A stretch of 64,000 nucleotides of DNA from Halopenitus persicus (lineage in GTDB: Archaea > Halobacteriota > Halobacteria > Halobacteriales > Haloferacaceae): contig NZ_AP017558.1 of NCBI RefSeq assembly GCF_002355635.1, positions 2,294,001 through 2,358,000 on the forward strand, given 5' to 3'. This document shows, one piece after another, positions 43,006 through 49,590 of the stretch (within the stretch, counting starts at the first letter, position 1; each line of letters starts with the position of its first letter). A program made the position numbers and the translations under genes. The notes under the pieces were generated by a model. That model saw only the letters and a program-made list of their open reading frames with translations. It searched no databases and was not told the DNA's origin.

Positions 43006-43923
43006 ATGGCGGGAACCGACTCCGATACCACGGACTACGGAACCCTCTACGTCGTGGGGATCGGTCCCGGGCTCCCGCACGCGATGACCCAGCGAGCTCG
43101 CGACGTGATCGCCACTGCCGACTGCGTGATCGCCTCGAACCTCTACCAGGAGTTCCTGCGGCGCGACGGAACGCTGCCGCCCGAGAGCGCGGCGGTCGAG
43201 GAGGCGGCCGAGACGTCGGATTCCGCAGCCACGGACGGCGGTGCTCAGACCGACGACGGGACCGTCCTGGAGCGCCCCGACGGAACCCGGCAGACGCTCG
43301 TCCGGTCCTCGATGGGCCGGCAGGTCGAGCTGGCCCGAGAGGCCTTCGAGCGCGTTCGGGCCGGCGAGGACGTCGCGCACGTCTCCGGAGGCGACCCCAA
43401 CGTCTACGGGAAAAGCGATCTCCTGTATACGATGGCCGACGCCGATGACGCCCGCGACGTGCCGATCGAGATCGTTCCCGGCGTCACCGCGGCGCTCGGC
43501 TGTGCGGCCAACCTGGGCGCGCCGCTGTCGAACGACTTCTGTACCGTCTCGCTGTCGGACAAGTGGCGCGGCTGGGAGGAGATCGAGGAGAAGCTGCGCG
43601 CGGCCGCGATCAGCGGCTTCGTGATCGTCCTGTACAACTGCTGGCGCGATTACGAGCGCGCGATCGAGGTGATCCGCGAGGAGCGGTCCGACGACGTGCC
43701 GGTCGGCATCGTCAACGACGCCGGCCGCGGCGACGCGGGGCGCAACCTCGAGGACGAAACGCACACCATCACCACCCTCGGCGAGGCGACCGACCACGAC
43801 GACGAGGTCGGCGGGATGGGGACCTCCATCCTCGTCGGCACCCACGAGACGACCGTCTGGGAGAACGACCAGGGCGAACACCTCGTCACCCCACGCGGCG
43901 GGCGTGACGTCGACGACTTCTAA
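43006..43923 (+). CDS. cbiH: Cobalt-factor III C17-methyltransferase, first copy
   Basis: 305 residues. Tetrapyrrole methylase: LYVVGIGPGLPHAMTQRARD, HVSGGDPNVYGKSDLL, IEIVPGVTAALGCAANLGAP and TVSLSDKWRGWEEIEEKL, the region used by CbiH/CobJ enzymes. It adds the C17 methyl with ring contraction. One base separates it from cbiG and two from a second CbiH-like gene, so the operon carries two paralogues in tandem. Confidence 0.87.
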   Translation: MAGTDSDTTDYGTLYVVGIGPGLPHAMTQRARDVIATADCVIASNLYQEFLRRDGTLPPESAAVEEAAETSDSAATDGGAQTDDGTVLERPDGTRQTLVRSSMGRQVELAREAFERVRAGEDVAHVSGGDPNVYGKSDLLYTMADADDARDVPIEIVPGVTAALGCAANLGAPLSNDFCTVSLSDKWRGWEEIEEKLRAAAISGFVIVLYNCWRDYERAIEVIREERSDDVPVGIVNDAGRGDAGRNLEDETHTITTLGEATDHDDEVGGMGTSILVGTHETTVWENDQGEHLVTPRGGRDVDDF

Positions 43924-43925
43924 CT

Positions 43926-44963
43926 ATGAGCACGAACGACACCACCGACGACGCCGATTCGACGGACCGAACCGACACCAGCAACACCACCGGTTCCACC
44001 GACCTCGACGCCGGATCGTCCTCGAAATGCGGCGCGTCGACCGCCGGCTCGACGGCCGATTCGGCCTCCACCGCGGACTCGGGATCGACGACGGATTCGG
44101 CCTCGAAGTGCGGTGGATCGAACGGTGCAGCGACGAAACGGGAGGCGACCGACGAGCGGGTCGGCTCGAGCGCCGACGACTTCGCGGCCGACCCCGGCCG
44201 GCTCGTGGCGGTCGGGCTCGGCCCCGGCCAGCCGGACGGGATGACAGCGCGAGCCCGCGCGGCCCTCTCCGCGGCCGACCACATCGTCGGCTACACGACC
44301 TACATCGAGCTCCTTCCGGAGGACGTCGTCGAGTCCGCGGAGGAGCTCTACGACACGCCGATGTGCGGGGAGGTCTCGCGAACCGAGGAGGCGATCGACC
44401 GGGCGCTTGCCGGCAACGACGTCGCGATCATCGGCAGCGGCGACCCGAACGTCTACGCGCTCGCGGGGCTGGCGTTGGAGATCCTCGAGTCGAAGGGCGC
44501 GACCGCCGAGGCGGTCGACTTCGAGGTCGTCCCCGGCGTGCCCGCGGCCCAGTCCTGTGGCGCCCGGCTCGGCGCGCCGCTGGTCAACGACACCGTCAGC
44601 GTGTCGCTGTCGGACCACCTGACGCCGATGGACGAGATCGAGTCGCGGCTCCACGCGGTCGCGCCCGAGGGATTCACGATCGCGATCTACAACCCCTGGA
44701 GCCGGAAGCGGCGGGAGAACTTCGAGACGTGCTGTGACATCCTGTTGGAACACCGCGACCCGGAGACGCCGGTCGGGATCGTTCACGGCGCCGGCCGCGA
44801 GGACGAGCGCGTCGAGATCGTCGAGCTGGGCGAACTCGAGGACCTCGGCGAGACCGACCTGATCGACATGACGACGACGATCCTGGTCGGCAACGCGGAG
44901 ACGTACGTCTGGGACGATCGGATGGTGACCCCCCGGGGCTACGAGTCCAAGTATGACTACTGA
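43926..44963 (+). CDS. cobJ: C17-methyltransferase, second CbiH/CobJ-like copy
   Basis: 345 residues. The methylase core (from about 95) has LVAVGLGPGQPDGMTARAR, IIGSGDPNVYALAGLALEIL, FEVVPGVPAAQSCGARLGAP and VSLSDHLTPMDEIESRL with FTIAIYNPWSRKRRENF, closer to classical CobJ/CbiH than the first copy. The N-terminus is a Ser/Thr/Asp-rich tail containing two SKCG motifs (SSSKCGAS and SASKCGGS). Overlaps the ferredoxin gene by 11 bp. Confidence 0.87.
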   Translation: MSTNDTTDDADSTDRTDTSNTTGSTDLDAGSSSKCGASTAGSTADSASTADSGSTTDSASKCGGSNGAATKREATDERVGSSADDFAADPGRLVAVGLGPGQPDGMTARARAALSAADHIVGYTTYIELLPEDVVESAEELYDTPMCGEVSRTEEAIDRALAGNDVAIIGSGDPNVYALAGLALEILESKGATAEAVDFEVVPGVPAAQSCGARLGAPLVNDTVSVSLSDHLTPMDEIESRLHAVAPEGFTIAIYNPWSRKRRENFETCCDILLEHRDPETPVGIVHGAGREDERVEIVELGELEDLGETDLIDMTTTILVGNAETYVWDDRMVTPRGYESKYDY

Positions 44964-45345
44964 GTCGACACGGGGAGACGGGGCCTACCGCGTGACCCTC
45001 GACCGGGACGCCTGCGACGGCGTCTTCGCCTGCCTCGTCCGCGACGACCGCTTTCGAGAGGCGGCGGACGGGCTGGCGACGATCGGGGAGGAAGAACCCG
45101 GCGACGACGCGCTCGGTAGCGCCTCCGCAGGCGCGGACACGATCGTCGCCCGGTTCGCGGACGATCGGCTGGCGGATGCCGAGGCGGCCGCCGCGGCCTG
45201 TCCGGTGAACGCGATCACGGTCGACGCGACCGACGATCCTGCGGTCCACGCGACCGACGATCCTGCGGTCGACGCAGCCGATGGTCCCGCGGTTGACGTG
45301 ACGGACGCTCCCGCAGCCGGGTCGGAGGTGTCCACCGATGAGTGA
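44953..45345 (+). CDS. Single-cluster ferredoxin, probably [3Fe-4S]
   Basis: 130 residues. The cluster pattern is C-X5-C (CDGVFAC, near 19-25) and a distant CP in AAACPVNAITV (about 79); the second Cys of a CxxCxxC motif is missing, as in [3Fe-4S] ferredoxins. It likely delivers electrons to a corrin-ring or cobalt reduction step. The C-terminal 45 residues repeat DDPAV-type units (about 21-bp repeats) and are probably disordered. Overlaps both neighbours. Confidence 0.8.
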   Translation: MTTESTRGDGAYRVTLDRDACDGVFACLVRDDRFREAADGLATIGEEEPGDDALGSASAGADTIVARFADDRLADAEAAAAACPVNAITVDATDDPAVHATDDPAVDAADGPAVDVTDAPAAGSEVSTDE

Positions 45346-46078
45346 CGCGGCTCCGGACCACGACGTGGGGATCGAGCCCGCCGCTGATCTGCTCGATGCA
45401 ACCCCGGAGACGGCGTACTTCTGGGGACGCGTCGCCGGCGACGGCGAGGTGACGACGGACGGCGTCACGACCCGTGCCGGCGACGCCACCGCCGCCGAGG
45501 CGCTCGCGGCGATCGCGGGAACGAGCCGGGCCGGCACCGACCACCGGGTCGAGGCCCGCGAGTCGGCACACGACGCCTCGATCGTCCGGTTCGAGGACGA
45601 GTACGAGATCCAGGTGATCGGCGCGCCGGCCGAGCGCGCGAGCGCGGCCTTCGGCCTCCCCATCGACGGCCAGCCGGGGGGCTACCGCTTCGACGCGTTT
45701 CGCGAGCACCGCGCACGACTGATCCGCGGGCTGCTCGAGGCCTGCGGGACGGTGTGCTTTCGGGAGTCGACCGGCTCGGTCGGCGTCTCGTTCGTTCACG
45801 ACGACCGCGCGCTGCTCGAGACGGTCCGTTCGCAACTGTCTGCGGCCACGCCGCACGTGCCGACCGACGACCTCGCGGAGACGTCGTCGGGCGGCTACTG
45901 GTTCGGGCTGGCGGACGACGCCGACGTCGCCGAGTTCGCCGAGTGGGTCTACGCCGGCAGCGAGGACTCCGGGCTCTACGCGGCCGACCGACGGGCGAAA
46001 CTCCGCCGGAGCGTCGAGCGCGCGACCGGCGCCGACGTGGGCGCGCTGGACGATGTGAGTGCGCCGGAGGACGAGTGA
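45338..46078 (+). CDS. Cobalamin-operon protein with LAGLIDADG-like fold
   Basis: 246 residues, function unknown. Two segments resemble LAGLIDADG half-domains: TAYFWGRVAGDGEV (about 25-38) and LIRGLLEACGTVCF (about 128-141) followed by VGVSFVHDDRALLETVRSQL; the end, YWFGLADDADVAEFAEWVY and LYAADRRAKLRRSVE, resembles the closing strand-helix of such domains. The first motif keeps Asp, but the second has Cys-Gly where Asp-Gly is expected, so nuclease activity is doubtful. It sits with 8- and 1-bp overlaps between a ferredoxin and cbiX, so a role in cobalamin synthesis or its control is likely. Confidence 0.6.
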   Translation: MSDAAPDHDVGIEPAADLLDATPETAYFWGRVAGDGEVTTDGVTTRAGDATAAEALAAIAGTSRAGTDHRVEARESAHDASIVRFEDEYEIQVIGAPAERASAAFGLPIDGQPGGYRFDAFREHRARLIRGLLEACGTVCFRESTGSVGVSFVHDDRALLETVRSQLSAATPHVPTDDLAETSSGGYWFGLADDADVAEFAEWVYAGSEDSGLYAADRRAKLRRSVERATGADVGALDDVSAPEDE

Positions 46079-47319
46079 TGGCCGGAGCCGAATCGCCGGT
46101 GACGGGAGATACCGTTCCGACCGCGCTCGACGACGAGGCCGTCCTGTTGGTCGGCCACGGGTCGCGTCGGGAGCGGTCGAACGAGCAGGTCCGCGAGTTG
46201 GCGGCCGGCCTGGAACGGCGGCTCGGGATCCCGGTCGACGCCGGGTTCATCGAGCTGGCGTCGCCGTCGATCGACGAGGCGATCGCCGGGCTCGCCGGCG
46301 CCGTCTCGCGGGTCACCGTCGTGCAGCTGTCGCTGTTCGCCGCGAGCCACGTGAAGGCCGACGTGCCGCTGGCGGTCCGGGAGGCTCGCTCGGCGCACCC
46401 GGAGCTGACGATCCACAACGGCTCGCATCTGGGCATCCATCCGGCCATCGTCGACCTGCTCGACGATCGGGCGGCGGCGGTCGAAGCCGAGTTGGGCGTC
46501 GACCGGACGGCCGACGAGGTCGCGGTCGTCGTCTGTGCCCGCGGGTCCAGCGACCCGGACGCGAACGGCGACGTCCACAAGCTCGCCCGGCTGCTCCGGG
46601 AGGGGCGCGCCTTCGACCGCGTCGCGGCGTCGTTCATCGGCGTGACCGAGCCGCGGCTCGCGGAGACGCTCCACCGGCTCGCCGCCGGACGGCCCGACGC
46701 CGTGGTCGTGCTGCCGTACATGCTCGGCGACGGCGTCCTGACCGAGCGGATCCGCGACGGGGCCGCGACCTTCGACGCGGAGTACCCCTACGTCGCCGCC
46801 GCCGCGGGGGACCCGCTCGGGACCGACGACCGACTGTTGGACGTGCTCGGCGACCGCTGGCAGGCGGCCCGGACCGACAGCGTCGAGATGTCCTGTGACA
46901 CCTGCAAGTACAAGGTAGAGCTGGACGGCTACGAGGAGGACGTCGGCGGCGCCCGGGCGATGCTGCGGGCGATGACCCACCGCGACTCCCACGCGGACCG
47001 GGACGACGTTGACGCGGAACCGCATACACACGACGCGCCGGAGCACCACGTCGCGGTCTGTACGAACCGCACCTGCGCGGCGGACGGCTCCGCGGCGGTC
47101 CTCGAGCGTCTGCGGCAGGCGGCCCGCGACTCGGACGCCTGTGAGGCGCGCATCACGCGGTCGTCCTGTCTCGGTCGCTGCGGCGACGGACCGATGGTCG
47201 CCGTCTATCCGGACGGCGTCTGGTACGGCGACGTCGCGGAGGCGGATGCCGAACGCATCGTCTCGTCACATCTCGACCGGGGGCGGATCGTCTCCGAGCT
47301 CGTCGACGTCACGTTGTGA
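46078..47319 (+). CDS. cbiX: Sirohydrochlorin cobaltochelatase fused to a [2Fe-2S] domain
   Basis: 413 residues from ATG 46078, which shares its A with the preceding stop. Two CbiX-like halves: VLLVGHGSRRERSNEQVREL with the metal-binding His, and VVVCARGSSDPDANGD. Then a Cys pair (SCDTCKYKV), a His/Asp-rich linker (DSHADRDDVDAEPHTHDA), and a thioredoxin-like [2Fe-2S] domain from about 325 (VCTNRTC, later SSCLGRCGDG). It inserts cobalt into sirohydrochlorin early in the pathway. The linker may hold spare cobalt. Confidence 0.9.
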   Translation: MAGAESPVTGDTVPTALDDEAVLLVGHGSRRERSNEQVRELAAGLERRLGIPVDAGFIELASPSIDEAIAGLAGAVSRVTVVQLSLFAASHVKADVPLAVREARSAHPELTIHNGSHLGIHPAIVDLLDDRAAAVEAELGVDRTADEVAVVVCARGSSDPDANGDVHKLARLLREGRAFDRVAASFIGVTEPRLAETLHRLAAGRPDAVVVLPYMLGDGVLTERIRDGAATFDAEYPYVAAAAGDPLGTDDRLLDVLGDRWQAARTDSVEMSCDTCKYKVELDGYEEDVGGARAMLRAMTHRDSHADRDDVDAEPHTHDAPEHHVAVCTNRTCAADGSAAVLERLRQAARDSDACEARITRSSCLGRCGDGPMVAVYPDGVWYGDVAEADAERIVSSHLDRGRIVSELVDVTL

Positions 47320-47425
47320 CCGTTACCGTATACGTACCGACTACTAACCACGTATCCACCACTCAACGACGCACCGACCGCTGAACGACCCATCAACCGA
47401 CCCTGAGACACCACACCATTCACCC

Positions 47426-47797
47426 ATGAGCTGCCACGAACTCGAAGCGCTCCGACTCGCGTTGTTGAACGTCCTCGGAACCGGGGATCGAGCCGCCCGC
47501 GAACACGCCGAGGCCGAACTCGAGGGCCACCTCGAGGGGCCGATCGAGGCCCTCGCGAACGCCGGGACGCTCGACGCGATCGAGCGCCACCTCGACGCCG
47601 CGCTCGTCGACCTGGAGGCCGAGGTCGCCGCGACCGACCCGGACGACCCCGAATACGACTACCTTCGCGGCCGCCTGGTCGCGGTCCGCGACGCCGAACG
47701 CGCGGTACACCGCCTGACCGACCAGGGCGAGAGCGTGCTCGCGGGGCTGGCCGACGCCCACGACGTGCTCCACGAGACGTTCCCGGCTGAGGAGTAG
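47426..47797 (+). CDS. DUF3209 family protein
   Basis: 123 residues beginning MSCHELEALRLALLNVLG, the start of DUF3209, a small helical family found in haloarchaeal cobalamin clusters. Long amphipathic helices and no membrane segment. Function unknown; position 106 bp after cbiX on the same strand suggests association with cobalt chelation. It ends the first cobalamin block. Confidence 0.8.
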   Translation: MSCHELEALRLALLNVLGTGDRAAREHAEAELEGHLEGPIEALANAGTLDAIERHLDAALVDLEAEVAATDPDDPEYDYLRGRLVAVRDAERAVHRLTDQGESVLAGLADAHDVLHETFPAEE

Positions 47798-47875
47798 GAC
47801 GCGGTCCCGGCGTTGCGGACGTGCGTCCTCGCCGGTGAGGGGCAGGTTTTTGTGCCGATCGATCCCCGTACGAAC

Positions 47876-49318
47876 GTGCCTGCCATCCACACGCTCTCCG
47901 CGACGCGTCTCGCGCGTGACATCCGAACCGGCGACCGCTCGCCCGTCGACGTCGTCGACGCGGTGCTCGACCGCATCGCGGCGCGAAACGACCGGACGAA
48001 CGCCTTCGTGACCGTCACCGAGGACTCCGCCCGCGAGGCCGCGTGGGAGGCCGAGCGGGCCATCGAGCGCGGCGACGACCTCGGTCCGCTCCACGGCGTG
48101 CCGGTCGCGATCAAGGACCTCGACGACGTCGCCGGCGTCCGCACGACCTTCGGGTCGAAGCTGTTCGCTGACCACGTCGCCGAGGCCGACGACGAGTTCG
48201 TGCGCCGGCTCCGGGACGCCGGGGCGATCGTGGTCGGCAAGACGAACACCCCGGAGTTCGGACTGGGCTGTACCACGGACAACCGCGTCGTCGGCCCGAC
48301 CGGCACGCCGTTCGACCCGGACCGGATCGCCGGCGGGTCCTCCGGTGGCGCCGGCGCCGCGCTTGGCGACCGCCTCGTACCGATCGCACAGGGGTCGGAC
48401 ACCGGCGGGTCGATCCGGACGCCGTCATCGTGTTGTCACGTGTTCGGGCTCAAGCCGTCGTTCGGACGCGTGCCCCGCGTGGACCGTCCCAACGCCTTCG
48501 CGGACCACACGCCCTTCTCCCACACCGGACCGATGGCCCGGTCGGTCGCGGACGCGGCGCTGATGCTCCAGGTGATGGCGGGACCGGACCCGGGCGACCC
48601 GTTCAGCCTCCCGGCCGACGGGACGGACTACCTGGCTGCGACCGAGCGTCCCGTGAACGACCTCTGCGTCGCCTACAGCTCCGACCTGGGCACGTATCCC
48701 GTCGAGCCGACGGTTCGGGAAATCGTCGACGACGCCGTCGGCGCCCTCGACGACGCGGGCGCGACGGTCGAGCGGGCGGACCCCGACCTCGGGTACGACC
48801 GGGCGGAGATCCTCGAGGCGTACTACACGATGGCGAAGGTCCTCTGGGAGTCGCTGTTCGACGGCCTCGAACGCGACCACGGACTCGACCCGCGCGGGGC
48901 GGACCGCGACCGCCTTCGCCCGGTCACCGTCGAGACGATCCTCGAGGCGTCCGACGTCTCCACCCGGGAGTACGAACGGGCCCAGGTCGTCCGGACCGGC
49001 GTCTACGACGGCATCGTCGACCTGCTGCGGGAGTACGACCTCCTCGTGACGCCGACGCTGGGCGTCGTTCCCTTCGAACACGGCGAACATCCCGAGACGG
49101 TCGACGGAACGCCGGTCGACCGGCTGCGCGGCTGGCTGCTCACGCAGCCGTTCAACCTCTCGGGCCACCCCGTCGGGGCGGTTCCGGCCGGCCTCACCGA
49201 CGAGGGGCTCCCCGTCGGGATGCAGGTCGTGGGGCGCCGCCACGCGGACGACGTCGTGCTGGCGGCCAGCGCCGCGATCGAGCGGGAGCGACCGTGGCAC
49301 GACGCGTATCCGGCGTGA
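47876..49318 (+). CDS. Amidase of the amidase-signature family (second copy)
   Basis: 480 residues from GTG 47876 (MPAIHTLSATRLARDI). Triad: Lys80 in GVPVAIKDLDDV, cis-Ser155 in AGGSSGGAGAAL and Ser179 in SDTGGSIRTPSS, with the standard 75 and 24 spacings. Hydrolyses an unidentified amide. It is not GatA (no GatC/GatB nearby) and is only distantly similar to the amidase at 6788. Whether it belongs to the cobalamin block (for example amide side chains) is open; no evidence for it beyond position. Confidence 0.87.
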   Translation: MPAIHTLSATRLARDIRTGDRSPVDVVDAVLDRIAARNDRTNAFVTVTEDSAREAAWEAERAIERGDDLGPLHGVPVAIKDLDDVAGVRTTFGSKLFADHVAEADDEFVRRLRDAGAIVVGKTNTPEFGLGCTTDNRVVGPTGTPFDPDRIAGGSSGGAGAALGDRLVPIAQGSDTGGSIRTPSSCCHVFGLKPSFGRVPRVDRPNAFADHTPFSHTGPMARSVADAALMLQVMAGPDPGDPFSLPADGTDYLAATERPVNDLCVAYSSDLGTYPVEPTVREIVDDAVGALDDAGATVERADPDLGYDRAEILEAYYTMAKVLWESLFDGLERDHGLDPRGADRDRLRPVTVETILEASDVSTREYERAQVVRTGVYDGIVDLLREYDLLVTPTLGVVPFEHGEHPETVDGTPVDRLRGWLLTQPFNLSGHPVGAVPAGLTDEGLPVGMQVVGRRHADDVVLAASAAIERERPWHDAYPA

Positions 49319-49433
49319 CGGTCCTATAACCGTATCTCGGACCATCCGATCGCAGCGGTTCCGACCGGGAAAGCGGCTCACCGTCAACTGATGGCGTAGT
49401 TCAATACCGAACCGGCAACGTCTAGGCCATGTG

Positions 49434-49442
49434 ATTATAAAC
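49434..49442 (+). promoter_or_regulatory. TATA-like box upstream of the Bat-like gene
   Basis: ATTATAAAC. Transcription would begin near 49465, giving a leader of about 110 nt that contains all five copies of the 20-bp repeat, including four mini-ORFs. Confidence 0.5.
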
Positions 49443-49492
49443 CCCATCCAACCGAGTTCGACTCCCGGAACCGACCGGGTCACACACAATTC

Positions 49493-49590
49493 ATGACAGC
49501 GACCACCGAATTATGACGGCGACCACCGAACTATGACGGCGACCACCGAACCATGACGGCGACCACCGAACCATGACGGCGACCACGGCA
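49493..49590 (+). repeat. 20-bp tandem repeat, five copies, each with an ATG
   Basis: Units start at 49493, 49513, 49533, 49553 and 49573, consensus ATGACGGCGACCACCGAACC. The fifth is the start of the Bat-like gene. Each of the first four encodes MTATTEL or MTATTEP plus TGA, with the stop overlapping the next ATG (ATGA). Confidence 0.97.

Noticed and set aside
49380-49480. tRNA-like pieces (GTTCAAT and GTTCGACTCCCGG)
   Set aside because: I could not pair acceptor, D and anticodon arms around them; a tRNA-gene search would settle it, but I see no cloverleaf.
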